A stretch of 64,000 bases of DNA from Mixta mediterraneensis (GCF_014946725.1 NZ_JACFXY010000004.1:62001-126000); one strand, 5' to 3'. Counted from the first letter of the stretch, positions 9,775 to 19,431 are shown. Program-made: numbers and translations. The notes: generated from the sequence alone by a model not told the origin.

Positions 9775-10459
9775 GTTTCAAAACCGTTTAGTCGGTACTG
9801 TTATTTTGGTCGCGGTTGGCGTCATTGTGCTGCCGGGGCTATTGGATGGTAAAAAGAAGCACTATAAAGAGGAATTTGCCGCGATCCCGCTGGTACCAAA
9901 ACCTGACGATCAACAGGACAGCGAAATGGTGCCGCCGGTTACCCAGTCGCTGCCTGCACAACCTCCGTCAGGAGCTAACGCTGCTGGTAACGACAGCAAA
10001 ACCAATAGTGACGCTGAACACGGTAGCACCAGGCCAGGCGATAACAGTCAGCCGAGCGTGGTGACACCTCCGCCGGTTCATCAGCCCGCGCCATCACAGC
10101 CGGTTAGCCAGCCTAAGCCAAAGCCAGTGGAGCAACCACCGAAGCCAAAGCCGGTGGAACAGCCAAAACCGAAACCTGCTGAGCAACCGAAACCGGTTGA
10201 ACAAAATACGCCAGCCGGACAGGCATATGTTGTGCAACTCGGCGCATTGAAGAACGCCAGCAAAGTTAATGAGATCGTCGCAAAACTGCGTTTGTCGGGC
10301 TACCGTGCCTTTACCGTGCCATCAGCGCCGGTGCAAGGGCAGATTACGCGTATTTATGTCGGTCCTGATGCGTCAAAAGCGAAGATGCAGGGTGCGATTT
10401 CAGAGCTAAAAGGTCTCTCCGGTTTAAGCGGCGTGGTAAAACCTTACAGCATACGCTGA
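9764..10459 (+). CDS. dedD: DedD, SPOR-domain cell-division protein
   Basis: An inner-membrane protein that binds septal peptidoglycan and helps constriction. I place the start at the GTG at 9764, giving MASKFQNRLVG as in E. coli; the open frame extends upstream to 9644 but that part lies inside folC. One membrane helix falls near residues 8-26, then a long proline-rich periplasmic linker with KPKPVEQ-type repeats, then a C-terminal SPOR domain (about 153-231: AYVVQLGALKNASKVNEIVAKL onward). The length is 231 residues. It overlaps folC by 11 bases, so it is translationally coupled. Confidence 0.93.
   Translation: MASKFQNRLVGTVILVAVGVIVLPGLLDGKKKHYKEEFAAIPLVPKPDDQQDSEMVPPVTQSLPAQPPSGANAAGNDSKTNSDAEHGSTRPGDNSQPSVVTPPPVHQPAPSQPVSQPKPKPVEQPPKPKPVEQPKPKPAEQPKPVEQNTPAGQAYVVQLGALKNASKVNEIVAKLRLSGYRAFTVPSAPVQGQITRIYVGPDASKAKMQGAISELKGLSGLSGVVKPYSIR
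10112..10204 (+). repeat. KPKPVEQ-type tandem repeat within dedD
   Basis: Codons 117-147 of dedD encode about four imperfect copies of a Pro-Lys-rich unit (PKPKPVEQ, PKPKPVEQ, PKPKPAEQ, PKPVEQ). It forms the extended periplasmic linker between the membrane helix and the SPOR domain. Copy number is likely to vary between strains. Confidence 0.75.
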
Positions 10460-10586
10460 GCGGTGTAACTGAGGCCATCCGTAACAAAAACGGGCGGCGT
10501 CTTTTCAATACCGCACTGAGGGTTAAAAGCAGAGAAACAGGGAAAAATAAATTATTTTCAAACGGTTAATCGCTTTAAAAAGTAGC

Positions 10587-10619
10587 AGGCGAGGGAGTGT
10601 TTTTTCATCGCCTTTTTTA
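10587..10619 (+). terminator. Candidate terminator after dedD
   Basis: The arms AGGCGA (10587-10592) and TCGCCT (10608-10613) are followed by a run of T residues ending TTTTTAT. The loop is long (15 bases). Its place just before the PurR-type promoter suggests it separates accD-folC-dedD from cvpA-purF. Confidence 0.55.
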
Positions 10620-10643
10620 TTGAAACAGATTGGGAAAACCCCT

Positions 10644-10672
10644 ACGCAAACGTTTTCTTTTTCTGTTAGAAT
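10644..10672 (+). promoter_or_regulatory. PurR box and promoter of cvpA-purF
   Basis: ACGCAAACGTTTTCTT at 10644-10659 closely matches the PurR operator consensus (ACGCAAACGTTTGCGT-like). A -10 element TAGAAT lies at 10667-10672, so the operator covers the -35 region. In E. coli PurR with hypoxanthine or guanine represses cvpA-purF from an operator in this position. The leader to cvpA is about 40 bases. Confidence 0.85.
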
Positions 10673-10717
10673 GCGCCCCGAACTGGATGCAGGGGCGCGC
10701 TGGCGCTGGGAAAGTTC

Positions 10718-11203
10718 ATGATCTGGATTGATTACGTCATTATTGCGGTAGTTGGTTTTTCGGCTCTGGTCAGCCTGGTTCGCGGGTTTATCCGGGAAGC
10801 CTTATCTCTCGTTACCTGGGGATGCGCGTTTTTTGTCGCCAGTCATTACTATCCCTTCCTTGCAGTCTGGTTTACAGGTTTTGACGACGAACTGGTTCGT
10901 AACGGTATCGCCATCGCGGTGCTGTTTGTGGCTACCCTGATTGTGGGAGCGATTGTGAACTATGTGATCGGCACGCTGGTGGAGAAAACTGGCTTGTCGG
11001 GAACCGACCGGGTGTTGGGAGTCTGTTTCGGGGCGTTGCGTGGTGTGCTAATCGTGGCCGCTATTCTCTTCTTCCTTGATACATTCACGGGATTTTCGAA
11101 AAGTCCCGACTGGCAACAGTCTCAACTCATTCCCCAGTTCAGTTATATAATCAGGTGGTTCTTTGATTACCTGAAAAGCACGTCGAGTTTTTTACCCCGG
11201 TGA
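10718..11203 (+). CDS. cvpA: CvpA, colicin V production membrane protein
   Basis: A 161-residue inner-membrane protein with four hydrophobic segments, beginning MIWIDYVIIAVVGFSALVSLVRGFIREA as in E. coli. It was named for a requirement in colicin V production; later work on the family points to a role in envelope and bile-salt stress tolerance, but the molecular function is unsettled. It is first in the cvpA-purF operon behind the PurR box, with 37 bases to purF. Confidence 0.94.
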   Translation: MIWIDYVIIAVVGFSALVSLVRGFIREALSLVTWGCAFFVASHYYPFLAVWFTGFDDELVRNGIAIAVLFVATLIVGAIVNYVIGTLVEKTGLSGTDRVLGVCFGALRGVLIVAAILFFLDTFTGFSKSPDWQQSQLIPQFSYIIRWFFDYLKSTSSFLPR

Positions 11204-11240
11204 CACCACCGGGAGTGCGGCTTAATGAGGAAATGACAAC

Positions 11241-12758
11241 ATGTGCGGTATTGTCGGTATCACCGGTTTCATGCCGGTAAACCAGTCGATCTATGACGCG
11301 TTAACAGTGCTCCAGCACCGTGGGCAGGATGCCGCAGGCATCTGTACCATTGATGCGCTGAATTGCTTTCGCCTGCGTAAAGCCAACGGCCTTGTCAGCG
11401 AGGTTTTCGAAGCACGCCACATGCAGCGTTTGCAGGGTAATATGGGCATCGGCCACGCACGTTACCCAACGGCGGGCAGCTCCAGTGCCTCTGAGGCGCA
11501 GCCATTCTATGTAAACTCGCCGTACGGCATTACTCTGGCGCACAACGGTAATCTGACCAACGCCCATGAACTGCGGAAAAAGCTGTTCGATAAAGGCCGC
11601 CGTCACGTCAATACCACTTCAGATTCTGAGATCCTGCTGAATATTTTTGCTCAGGAGCTGGACCGTTTTCAGCATTACCCGCTGGAAGCTGAGAATATTT
11701 TTGCTGCCGTTGCGGCTGTGCACCAGCAGGTGCGGGGCGCGTATGCTGTGGTTTCGATGATTATCGGCCATGGAATGGTCGCTTTCCGCGATCCAAACGG
11801 TATTCGTCCGCTGGTGCTGGGCAAGCGGGTTATTGCCGATGGCCGCACCGAATATATGGTGGCCTCAGAAAGCGTCGCTCTGGACACGCTGGGTTTTGAA
11901 TTTATCCGTGATGTTGCGCCAGGTGAAGCGGTGTACATTACCGAGCAAGGACAGCTTTCTACCCGTCAATGCGCTGAGAATCCCAAAAGTAACCCCTGTC
12001 TGTTCGAGTATGTTTACTTTGCCCGCCCGGATTCTTTCCTCGACAAAATTTCCGTCTACAGCGCGCGTGTTCGTATGGGTACCAAGCTGGGCGAAAAGAT
12101 TGCGCGTGAATGGGAAGAGCTGGATATTGACGTAGTTATTCCTATCCCAGAGACGTCAACCGATATTGCCCTGGAAATCGCCCGTATTTTGGATAAGCCG
12201 TATCGCCAGGGGTTCGTAAAAAACCGTTACGTTGGCCGTACTTTTATCATGCCAGGCCAGCAGTTACGCCGCAGCGCGGTTCGCCGCAAGCTGAATGCTA
12301 ACCGCGCTGAATTCCGTGACAAGAACGTACTGCTGGTTGATGACTCTATCGTGCGTGGCACCACTTCCGAGCAGATCATCGAGATGGCGCGTGAAGCTGG
12401 CGCAAAACGCGTTTACCTGGCATCAGCCGCACCGGAAATCCGTTTTCCAAACGTGTATGGCATTGATATGCCGAGCGCAACCGAGCTGATCGCCCATGGC
12501 CGTGAAGTCGATGAAATTTGTCAGCTGATTAAAGCGGATGCACTGATTTTTCAGGATCTGAACGATTTGATTGAAGCCGTGCGGGAAGAAAACCCGGATA
12601 TTACGCAATTTGAGTGTTCGGTCTTTAATGGTATCTACGTTACGAAAGATGTTGATCAGCAATATCTGGAGTACCTCCAGTCGCTGCGTAATGATGATGC
12701 CAAAGCCCTGGCGCGTCAAAATGAAGTAGAAAATCTGGAGCTGCATAACGAAGGCTAA
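11241..12758 (+). CDS. purF: Amidophosphoribosyltransferase
   Basis: Makes 5-phosphoribosylamine from PRPP and glutamine, the committed step of purine synthesis. The Ntn-type glutaminase domain starts with the nucleophile Cys2 ([10 protein letters not shown], no propeptide). The C-terminal phosphoribosyltransferase domain has the PRPP loop [14 protein letters not shown] near residue 365. The length of 505 residues is normal. It is co-transcribed with cvpA under PurR and followed by a hairpin terminator. Confidence 0.98.
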   Translation: MCGIVGITGFMPVNQSIYDALTVLQHRGQDAAGICTIDALNCFRLRKANGLVSEVFEARHMQRLQGNMGIGHARYPTAGSSSASEAQPFYVNSPYGITLAHNGNLTNAHELRKKLFDKGRRHVNTTSDSEILLNIFAQELDRFQHYPLEAENIFAAVAAVHQQVRGAYAVVSMIIGHGMVAFRDPNGIRPLVLGKRVIADGRTEYMVASESVALDTLGFEFIRDVAPGEAVYITEQGQLSTRQCAENPKSNPCLFEYVYFARPDSFLDKISVYSARVRMGTKLGEKIAREWEELDIDVVIPIPETSTDIALEIARILDKPYRQGFVKNRYVGRTFIMPGQQLRRSAVRRKLNANRAEFRDKNVLLVDDSIVRGTTSEQIIEMAREAGAKRVYLASAAPEIRFPNVYGIDMPSATELIAHGREVDEICQLIKADALIFQDLNDLIEAVREENPDITQFECSVFNGIYVTKDVDQQYLEYLQSLRNDDAKALARQNEVENLELHNEG

Positions 12759-12782
12759 CGGCTCACGTTAAGCAGAAAGAGG

Positions 12783-12807
12783 AGGCGGGAGAAATCTCGC
12801 CTTTTTT
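12783..12807 (+). terminator. Rho-independent terminator after purF
   Basis: The arms AGGCGGGA and TCTCGCCT (one G-T pair) around a GAAA loop are followed by six T residues. It ends the cvpA-purF transcript before ubiX. Confidence 0.85.
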
Positions 12808-12861
12808 ATTTATCCATCAAGTCCGTTATGATGGCGCATACCAAAACGGCAAGGCTGAACT

Positions 12862-13437
12862 ATGAAAAGACTCATCATTGGCATTTCAGGTGCCAGCGGC
12901 GTGATTTATGGCGTTCGCATGTTGCAGGTTTTGCAGCCGGTGGACGGGGTGGAAACGCATCTGGTGATGAGTAATGCGGCCCGGCAAACCCTGGGGCTGG
13001 AAACCGATTACACTCTGCGTGAGGTGCAGGCACTGGCTGATGTGGTACATGATGTGCGCGATATTGCAGCCAGCATCTCTTCCGGATCGTTTAAAACGTT
13101 GGGCATGGTTATTCTGCCGTGCTCAATGAAAACGTTATCAGGCATTGTCCATAGTTATAGCGATTCATTGCTGACGCGAGCTGCTGATGTCGTACTGAAA
13201 GAGCAGCGTAAGCTGGTATTGTGCGTGCGTGAAACCCCGCTGCACATGGGACATTTGCGTATGATGACCACCGCCGCTGAGCTAGGCGCGATTATCATGC
13301 CACCGGTTCCGGCGTTTTATCATCGCCCCAGTCTCATTGGACAATTGGTTGATCAAACAGTTAATCGCGTTATTGATCAATTTGATATTGAGCTTCCTGA
13401 AGATCTGTTTACGCGCTGGCAAGATGCAGATCGCTAA
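12862..13437 (+). CDS. ubiX: Flavin prenyltransferase UbiX
   Basis: Makes prenylated FMN, the cofactor of the UbiD decarboxylase in ubiquinone synthesis. The flavodoxin-like fold starts KRLIIGISGASGVIYGVRML. ILPCSMKTLSGIVHSYSDSLLTRAADVVLKE and the C-terminal MPPVPAFYHRP motif are characteristic of UbiX. The length is 191 residues. It has its own spacing from purF behind a terminator. Confidence 0.96.
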   Translation: MKRLIIGISGASGVIYGVRMLQVLQPVDGVETHLVMSNAARQTLGLETDYTLREVQALADVVHDVRDIAASISSGSFKTLGMVILPCSMKTLSGIVHSYSDSLLTRAADVVLKEQRKLVLCVRETPLHMGHLRMMTTAAELGAIIMPPVPAFYHRPSLIGQLVDQTVNRVIDQFDIELPEDLFTRWQDADR

Positions 13438-13443
13438 TTAACC

Positions 13444-13458
13444 GCACTATTTTGGTGC
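13444..13458. promoter_or_regulatory. Candidate NtrC enhancer site (overlaps ubiX end hairpin)
   Basis: GCACTATTTTGGTGC fits the NtrC core pattern GCAC-N7-GTGC. It lies about 180 bases upstream of the predicted sigma-54 start, a usual enhancer distance. A second inverted repeat, GTGCA-N5-TGCAC at 13484-13498, lies between them. The same bases could also fold as a small hairpin at the ubiX 3' end, so the NtrC role is an inference. Confidence 0.4.
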
Positions 13459-13610
13459 GATAGCGCGTCTGAGATCACTGTTCGTGCATTTGATGCACCA
13501 AAAGTTAACAACATCGCTTTTTCTCTATTACATCGCTGATATATTCCTCTCACAAACTTGCCGGGTTCGCCTGTGCAGCGTCACGCTAAACATGCGGATA
13601 ACTTGCAGAA

Positions 13611-13628
13611 CTGGCATGAAACATGCAA
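13611..13628 (+). promoter_or_regulatory. Sigma-54 promoter upstream of hisJ/argT
   Basis: CTGGCATGAAACATGCAA carries GG at 13613-13614 and GC at 13625-13626 with exactly ten bases between, the fixed -24/-12 spacing of RpoN promoters. Transcription would start near 13638, about 53 bases before the ATG. In Salmonella and E. coli the argT binding-protein promoter is sigma-54- and NtrC-dependent, which fits nitrogen control of this importer. Confidence 0.65.
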
Positions 13629-13690
13629 ATTATTTTGCGCAAACACATCACGTAGTACATAACAAAAAGCACTTCACTTGAGGGTAAACT

Positions 13691-14473
13691 ATGAAAAAGC
13701 GTGTTCTGGCTCTTTCTCTGATGCTGGGTCTGTCCAGCGCTGCCAGCGTATTCGCCGCGGTACCAGGTGCCATTCGTATTGGAACCGATCCAACTTACCC
13801 GCCGTTTGAATCGAAAAATGCGCAAGGACAGTTAGTGGGCTTCGACATCGATCTCGCTAACGAAATCTGTAAACGTATTCACACCAGGTGCACCTATGTT
13901 GAAAGCGATTTTGATGCGCTGATCCCTTCGCTAAAAGCGAAGAAAATTGATGCCATCATCTCTTCACTTTCCATCACAGCAAAACGCCAGGAAGAAATTG
14001 CTTTCTCGGAAAAACTCTACGCTGCGAATGCGCGTTTAGTCGCTCCGAAAGGCTCGAAAATTCAGCCAACCATTGAATCGCTGAAAGGCAAAAACATCGG
14101 GCTGCTGCAGGGCACCACCCAGGAAACTTATGCGAATGAATACTGGCGTTCAAAAGGCATAACCGTAACGCCGTATGCAAACCAGGATCTGGTTTATCAG
14201 GATCTGAATGCGGGACGTATTGATGCCGCGTTCCAGGATGAAGTACAGGCGAGCGAAGGTTTCCTGAAGCAGGCGGTTGGTAAAAACTACGCTTTTGCTG
14301 GACCGGCTGTTAAAGATGACAAAATTTTTGGCATCGGCACCGGTATGGGCCTGCGTAAAGATGATGCTGAGCTGAAAAAGGCCATCGACAATGCTTTTAA
14401 TGAGATGCGCAAGGACGGCACGTACGATAAAATTGCTAAGAAGTATTTTGATTTCAATGTATACGGTGACTGA
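13691..14473 (+). CDS. hisJ: Periplasmic basic amino acid-binding protein (HisJ/ArgT family)
   Basis: The solute-binding component of a His or Lys/Arg/Orn ABC importer. A cleavable signal peptide ends near ASVFA-AVP (about residue 22). The mature protein starts [16 protein letters not shown], followed by [42 protein letters not shown] and [17 protein letters not shown], all typical of HisJ and ArgT. The length is 260 residues. E. coli has two such proteins here (ArgT and HisJ); this genome has only one at the locus, so either symbol could apply. It is followed by a 198-base gap before hisQ. Confidence 0.88.
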   Translation: MKKRVLALSLMLGLSSAASVFAAVPGAIRIGTDPTYPPFESKNAQGQLVGFDIDLANEICKRIHTRCTYVESDFDALIPSLKAKKIDAIISSLSITAKRQEEIAFSEKLYAANARLVAPKGSKIQPTIESLKGKNIGLLQGTTQETYANEYWRSKGITVTPYANQDLVYQDLNAGRIDAAFQDEVQASEGFLKQAVGKNYAFAGPAVKDDKIFGIGTGMGLRKDDAELKKAIDNAFNEMRKDGTYDKIAKKYFDFNVYGD

Positions 14474-14671
14474 GTAAAACCTGTCGTCTTTACCCATCGT
14501 TCTTTACGCCACAGGGGCGTTGGCGGCGCTCTGCATTGTTGATCGCTTATCCGTTAAGGGATTGAGATGTGAGCCCGCCGCTTTTCTGGTGGCGCGAATG
14601 ATCAGGGTAAAGCTGCCCGCGATACATCTGCGGACAGCGTTCGTTTTCACCCCCACGACAGGATCATTTTC
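14474..14671 (+). other. Intercistronic region hisJ-hisQ
   Basis: This 198-base gap contains a short hairpin with arms ACGCC (14506-14510) and GGCGT (14516-14520) but no clear terminator or REP-like repeat. In Salmonella, structured DNA in this position keeps binding protein expression above that of the membrane subunits. Here the same effect is only a possibility. Confidence 0.3.
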
Positions 14672-15358
14672 ATGCTGTATGGCTATTCTGACGTAATTCT
14701 TAGTGGCACGCTGGTCACGCTGGAGCTGGCGCTGAGTTCCGTGGTGTTCGCGGTAATTCTTGGCTTGCTTGGCGCAGGCGCTAAATTGTCGCGCAATCGA
14801 CCCTTATCGATAATCGCTGAAGGCTACACCACACTGATTCGTGGCGTACCTGATCTCGTTCTTATGCTGTTGATCTTCTACGGTTTACAGATCGCCCTTA
14901 ACCAACTTACCGATGCGCTTGGCCTGGATCAGTTTAATATCGATCCGATGGTGGCCGGTATCATCACTCTTGGTTTTATCTATGGCGCTTACTTTACCGA
15001 AATTTTTCGTGGTGCTTTTTTGGCCGTGCCAAAAGGGCAGATTGAAGCGGCCACCGCATTCGGTTTTACCGGTTCGCAGGTGTTTCGCCGCATTTTGTTC
15101 CCGGCGATGATGCGCTACGCGCTACCTGGCATTGGCAATAACTGGCAGGTAATTTTGAAAGCGACGGCCCTGGTATCGTTGCTCGGTCTGGAGGATGTGG
15201 TAAAAGCCACGCAGCTGGCGGGCAAAAGCACCTGGCAGCCTTTCTATTTTGCGATTGTCGCGGGAGTCATTTATTTAGTTTTTACCACCTTGTCGAACGG
15301 TGTGTTGTGGTGGCTGAATCGCCGCTACACGGTAGGGGTTAAAAGGGCGGAGTTATGA
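14672..15358 (+). CDS. hisQ: His/Lys/Arg/Orn ABC transporter permease HisQ
   Basis: An inner-membrane permease of 228 residues with about five membrane helices. The permease-ATPase contact (EAA) loop reads EAATAFGFTGSQVFRRILFP near residues 130-150. It pairs with HisM to form the channel. It ends four bases into hisM (ATGA overlap), so hisQ-hisM translation is coupled. An AGGATC-type ribosome site precedes the ATG. Confidence 0.95.
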   Translation: MLYGYSDVILSGTLVTLELALSSVVFAVILGLLGAGAKLSRNRPLSIIAEGYTTLIRGVPDLVLMLLIFYGLQIALNQLTDALGLDQFNIDPMVAGIITLGFIYGAYFTEIFRGAFLAVPKGQIEAATAFGFTGSQVFRRILFPAMMRYALPGIGNNWQVILKATALVSLLGLEDVVKATQLAGKSTWQPFYFAIVAGVIYLVFTTLSNGVLWWLNRRYTVGVKRAEL

Positions 15359-16071
15359 TTGATATTATTCAGGAATACTGGAAAGCGCTGCTCTGGACCG
15401 ATGGGTATCGCTTTACCGGGGTGGCCATTACGCTGTGGCTGCTGATCCTTTCCGTCGTGATCGGCGGTTGCCTGGCAATACTGCTTGCCATTGCGCGCGT
15501 CTCTCCTAACCGCTGGATAAGTACGCCGGTTTGGTTATTCACGTATGTTTTTCGGGGTACACCGCTTTATGTGCAGCTACTGGTATTTTATTCCGGTATG
15601 TACACGCTGGAGATTGTGAAAGGAACAGAATTGCTGAACGCGTTTTTCCGCAGCGGACTGAACTGTACGCTGCTGGCCTTCACCCTGAATACCTGTGCTT
15701 ATACCACCGAAATCTTCGCCGGAGCGATTCGTTCGGTGCCGCACGGAGAAATAGAAGCCGCGCGGGCTTACGGCTTCTCTACCTTTAAACTTTATCGCTG
15801 CATTATTTTGCCTTCGGCGCTGCGCACGGCATTACCGGCATACAGTAACGAAGTAATCCTGATGCTGCACTCTACGGCGCTGGCATTTACTGCTACGGTC
15901 CCGGACCTGTTAAAGATCGCGCGTGACATTAATTCGGCGACCTACCAGCCGTTTACCGCGTTTGGCATTGCCGCTGTGCTCTATTTAATTATCTCTTATG
16001 TGTTGATCAGTCTGTTCCGTCTGGCAGAGCGACGCTGGCTGGCGCACGTGAAACCCTCTTCATCGCATTGA
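15355..16071 (+). CDS. hisM: His/Lys/Arg/Orn ABC transporter permease HisM
   Basis: The second permease subunit, 238 residues, partner of HisQ. Membrane helices alternate with the EAA loop [20 protein letters not shown] and the conserved [18 protein letters not shown] segment. It overlaps hisQ by four bases at the start. Confidence 0.95.
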   Translation: MIDIIQEYWKALLWTDGYRFTGVAITLWLLILSVVIGGCLAILLAIARVSPNRWISTPVWLFTYVFRGTPLYVQLLVFYSGMYTLEIVKGTELLNAFFRSGLNCTLLAFTLNTCAYTTEIFAGAIRSVPHGEIEAARAYGFSTFKLYRCIILPSALRTALPAYSNEVILMLHSTALAFTATVPDLLKIARDINSATYQPFTAFGIAAVLYLIISYVLISLFRLAERRWLAHVKPSSSH

Positions 16072-16079
16072 GTAAGACT

Positions 16080-16853
16080 ATGGCTGAAAATAAATTAAGC
16101 GTCACCGAATTGCACAAACGTTACGGTGAACATGAAGTGCTGAAAGGGGTCTCGTTGCAAGCTGATGCTGGCGATGTGATCAGCATTATTGGCTCGTCCG
16201 GTTCAGGGAAAAGTACTTTCTTACGCTGTATTAATTTCCTCGAAAAACCGAGTGAAGGCGTCATTGTGGTTAACAATGAGCTGATTGCGCTGGTACGCGA
16301 TACCGATGGCCAGCTGAAAGTCGCAAACAAGGAGCAACTGCGTTCGTTACGTACCCGCCTGACTATGGTGTTTCAGCACTTCAATTTGTGGAGTCACATG
16401 ACGGTGCTGGAAAACGTCATGGAAGCGCCGATCCAGGTGCTTGGGTTGAGCAAAGTAGAAGCGCGTGAACGTGCCATCAAATATCTCGACAAAGTGGGAA
16501 TTGATGAGCGTGCACGCGCCAAATATCCGGTGCATCTTTCTGGCGGACAGCAACAGCGTGTATCGATTGCGCGTGCGCTGGCAATGGAGCCGGAAGTTTT
16601 GTTATTTGACGAACCCACTTCCGCACTCGATCCAGAATTAGTCGGTGAAGTGCTGCGCATCATGCAAAAGCTGGCGGAAGAGGGAAAAACCATGGTGGTG
16701 GTGACGCACGAGATGGAGTTTGCACGCCACGTTTCCAGCCATGTTATCTTCCTGCATCAGGGCAAGATTGAAGAGCAGGGGCCGCCCGCTGAGCTGTTTG
16801 GCAATCCGAAAAGCCCGCGCCTGCAACAGTTCCTGAAAGGCTCACTGAAGTAA
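16080..16853 (+). CDS. hisP: His/Lys/Arg/Orn ABC transporter ATP-binding protein HisP
   Basis: The ATPase that powers HisQM. Walker A is GSSGSGKST at residues 38-46, the signature is LSGGQQQR, Walker B is [14 protein letters not shown], and the H-loop is VVVTHEM. I chose the ATG at 16080 (MAENKLSV), which matches the E. coli N-terminus; an in-frame TTG at 16068 overlapping the hisM stop would add four residues. With this start the protein has 257 residues. A hairpin follows the stop. Confidence 0.95.
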   Translation: MAENKLSVTELHKRYGEHEVLKGVSLQADAGDVISIIGSSGSGKSTFLRCINFLEKPSEGVIVVNNELIALVRDTDGQLKVANKEQLRSLRTRLTMVFQHFNLWSHMTVLENVMEAPIQVLGLSKVEARERAIKYLDKVGIDERARAKYPVHLSGGQQQRVSIARALAMEPEVLLFDEPTSALDPELVGEVLRIMQKLAEEGKTMVVVTHEMEFARHVSSHVIFLHQGKIEEQGPPAELFGNPKSPRLQQFLKGSLK

Positions 16854-16858
16854 AGCGT

Positions 16859-16880
16859 TCCCGCGTCATAGGGCGCGGGA
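16859..16880. terminator. Hairpin between hisP and the convergent regulator gene
   Basis: The arms TCCCGCG (16859-16865) and CGCGGGA (16874-16880) surround an eight-base loop, immediately before the stop of the convergent SorC-type gene. T runs are weak on both sides, so termination may be partial. Confidence 0.5.
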
Positions 16881-17831
16881 CTATTGCTCTTTTAGCAACC
16901 GCATCGCGGTGGCTTCATCGGTGACTAACCCCGATACCCAACCTCCGCGCAGCGCGCCATGAATGGCTGAATATTTTCGTTCGCCACCCGCAAAACCAAT
17001 GATATTACGCAAGGTCTGACTTTCCAGCGTCACACTGGTCAGCAGCTCATCAGTTTCGCCGTAAACCCGCTCGCCTTGCTGATTAAAAAAGTGTCCAAGC
17101 ATTTCACCGACCACGCCGCGTGCATTCAGCGCCTTAACCTGTTGATCGGTAATAAACCCTTCGGCATTTAACGGGCAGCCGGCGCGAACTTCGCCAATGC
17201 CCACAAAGGCGACATCAGCATCTAAGGCACGCTGCGTGACGCGCTGATAAACCTGATGCTGGCACCACATCGCTTTATCTTCAGGGCTGTCGGCATACAG
17301 TGGGGCAGGAATGAAGAAATATTTACCCTGCATTTTTTCCGACATCTTTAGCGGGACATCGTAGCGTGTACCCGAATCATCACGCGCAATGGCCCCTATC
17401 ATCGACACGCAATGATGTTGTGGGCGTTCAACCCACGGTAACGCATCAATCATCGAACGCAGCGTTTTACCTGAACCGATACCAAACACCTGCGGCGCGG
17501 TTTCGTTGATAAACTGTGACATTACCTCTGCACCTTCCACCGCCAGCATTTGCTGTATAGCTTCATCGTTCAGATTGGCAGACGGCACTACGCGGCACAG
17601 TTGCAGGTCAAATTTTATCTGTACTTCACGTGCTAAGCGCAGACAGTGCGTCACTGGATGATCGATTTTTACACTGACCATGCCCATTGCCTGAGCACTT
17701 GAAATCAGTCGCTGTGCCACCTGACGTGATAATCCCAGCGCTTTAGCAATTTCTTGCTGTGTTACGCCTGCCACGTAATACATCCAGGCCGCACGTGCCG
17801 CCAACTCTTGTTTTCTCTCTTCCTTATTCAT
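16881..17831 (-). CDS. SorC/DeoR-type sugar-binding transcriptional regulator (DalR-like)
   Basis: A regulator of about 316 residues. The N-terminal helix-turn-helix reads YYVAGVTQQEIAKALGLSRQVAQRLISSA. The large sugar-phosphate-binding domain includes VFGIGSGKTLRSMIDALP, VGIGEVRAGCPLNAEGF and NIIGFAGGERKYSAI. The frame is open upstream to 17882, but the ATG at 17831 (MNKEERKQELAAR) has a good AGGGG ribosome site and is the usual start. It is divergent from a polyol dehydrogenase-kinase-permease operon and is probably its regulator, like DalR of the Klebsiella D-arabinitol operon. The effector is unproven. Confidence 0.85.
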   Translation of the reverse strand: MNKEERKQELAARAAWMYYVAGVTQQEIAKALGLSRQVAQRLISSAQAMGMVSVKIDHPVTHCLRLAREVQIKFDLQLCRVVPSANLNDEAIQQMLAVEGAEVMSQFINETAPQVFGIGSGKTLRSMIDALPWVERPQHHCVSMIGAIARDDSGTRYDVPLKMSEKMQGKYFFIPAPLYADSPEDKAMWCQHQVYQRVTQRALDADVAFVGIGEVRAGCPLNAEGFITDQQVKALNARGVVGEMLGHFFNQQGERVYGETDELLTSVTLESQTLRNIIGFAGGERKYSAIHGALRGGWVSGLVTDEATAMRLLKEQ

Positions 17832-17891
17832 TGCGGCATCCCCTATTGAGTAAAACGCCATTCTATCCCCGAAAACGATCAAATCACTAAT

Positions 17892-17993
17892 TGGGCAAAA
17901 GTCTTTAAGATGGGCAATTGCTTTAATTATGACTCGCCTCGCAGATTATCCCCCTGCGTCACGTCTAACATAGCGCTAATCGGGCAAATGCCC
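17892..17993. promoter_or_regulatory. Candidate operators of the dal-like locus
   Basis: Three copies of a [T/C]GGGCAA motif occur on the + strand of the divergent gap, at 17892-17898, 17911-17917 and 17981-17987. The last belongs to a perfect palindrome GGGCA-AA-TGCCC at 17982-17993, just upstream of the dehydrogenase gene. The spacing between copies is 19 and 70 bases. These are likely binding sites for the divergent SorC-type regulator. Confidence 0.45.
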
Positions 17994-18025
17994 CACTAAC
18001 AGACAAATGTTTAATAGCGAGGCTC

Positions 18026-19420
18026 ATGATGACCAAATCAGTGTGGATGCATATCGGCGCAGGTTCATTTCATCGCGCCCATCAGGCGTGGTATCTACAC
18101 AAGCTGCTTGAGCAGGGCGACGACCGCTGGAGTATTGCGTTGGGGAACGTGCGCAACGATGCCACGCCATTACTCAATCATTTAGCCGCGCAAAATGGTG
18201 AATACACGCTGGAAACGGTGACGCCAGAGGGTGAGCGGGCCTATGAGATCATCACCTCGATTCGCAAAGTTTTGCCGTGGGACGACAACATTAGCGCCTT
18301 AGTGCAGCAGGGTGCGGATGAACAGACCCGCGTTATCGCCTTCACCGTGACCGAAGCGGGTTATTATCTGACGCCGGAATATGAGCTGGATTTACAGCAG
18401 AGCGACATCAAAGCCGATCTCAACGGGGAATTGCGGTCTATCTATGGCGCCTTAACGCGCATCCTTAAACAGCGTGTCGCCAACGGTGGCGCACCGGTAA
18501 CGCTGCTTAATTGCGATAACCTGCGTCATAACGGCGAGCGTTTCCGTCACGGCTTTTTGGCTTTTCTCGCCGCGAAAGGGGAAAGCGCATTAGCTGACTG
18601 GGTGCGTGAAAATACTACATCGCCAAACACCATGGTTGACCGCATCACGCCGCGCCCAACGCCGGATGTTGCTGAGCGGGTAAAAGCGGCGACTGGCAAA
18701 GATGATGCTGTGCCGGTGATGGCCGAATCGTTTATTCAGTGGGTGATTGAGGATGATTTTATTGCCGGTCGGCCAGCGTTAGAAAAGGTTGGCGTTGAGT
18801 TAGTCGCCTCAGTGCTGCCGTGGGAAGAAGCAAAAATTCGCATCCTTAACGCGACGCACAGCGGCATTGCCTGGGCGGGCACGTTAATCGGCCTTAACTA
18901 TATTGACGAAAGCACGCGCCAGAAAACTATTCACCAGCTGGCGTGGGAATATGTTTCAAAGGATGTGATTCCTTCTCTGTCGCCGAGCCCGCTCGACCTC
19001 GCTGAATACCGCGACGTTGTGCTGGCCCGCTTTAGCAATCCGTGGATCAAAGATACCAATCAGCGCGTAGCCGCCGATGGCATGTCGAAAATTCCAGGCA
19101 TGGTGACGCCAACCTTGCGCGAATGCTATCAGCGCGGTGAAACCCCTGCTGCCAGCGCCGTATTACCCGCCTTATTTTTCCTGTTTTTACAGCGCTGGGT
19201 GCAGGGCGAATTACCTTACGAATATCAGGATGGCGTAATACGACCCGATGCAATCCGCCAGCTATTTACGGATACCGATCCGTTAAGCGCCTTTTTACGT
19301 GATGAAACGCTGTTTGGCGATCTCACACGTTCAACCGAATTTCATGCTCTGATGGCGCGCACGGTAGTAGGGCTGGAAAAGTGGCTGGTACAGCCTGAAC
19401 AGTCGCTGGTCGCGGTATAA
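18026..19420 (+). CDS. dalD: Mannitol/D-arabinitol dehydrogenase family protein (DalD-like)
   Basis: A 464-residue polyol-specific long-chain dehydrogenase that should oxidise a polyol to a ketose with NAD. The N-terminal nucleotide-binding motif is [16 protein letters not shown]; the catalytic Lys-Asn-His set is in [17 protein letters not shown]. In Klebsiella, DalD oxidises D-arabinitol to D-xylulose. The downstream xylulokinase and permease and the upstream SorC regulator give the same layout, so D-arabinitol is the best substrate guess; D-mannitol remains possible. It starts at the first of two adjacent ATGs, with GCGAGG upstream. Confidence 0.82.
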   Translation: MMTKSVWMHIGAGSFHRAHQAWYLHKLLEQGDDRWSIALGNVRNDATPLLNHLAAQNGEYTLETVTPEGERAYEIITSIRKVLPWDDNISALVQQGADEQTRVIAFTVTEAGYYLTPEYELDLQQSDIKADLNGELRSIYGALTRILKQRVANGGAPVTLLNCDNLRHNGERFRHGFLAFLAAKGESALADWVRENTTSPNTMVDRITPRPTPDVAERVKAATGKDDAVPVMAESFIQWVIEDDFIAGRPALEKVGVELVASVLPWEEAKIRILNATHSGIAWAGTLIGLNYIDESTRQKTIHQLAWEYVSKDVIPSLSPSPLDLAEYRDVVLARFSNPWIKDTNQRVAADGMSKIPGMVTPTLRECYQRGETPAASAVLPALFFLFLQRWVQGELPYEYQDGVIRPDAIRQLFTDTDPLSAFLRDETLFGDLTRSTEFHALMARTVVGLEKWLVQPEQSLVAV

Positions 19421-19431
19421 GGAGAAGCGTG

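Noticed and set aside
10081-10263. Gly/Cys-rich minus-strand frame opposite dedD
   Set aside because: It is the antisense of the Pro-Lys repeat codons of dedD, so the repeat produces it by composition.
14474-14671. Possible REP-type element between hisJ and hisQ, as in Salmonella
   Set aside because: Only a 5-bp hairpin is visible; the sequence does not resemble REP elements.
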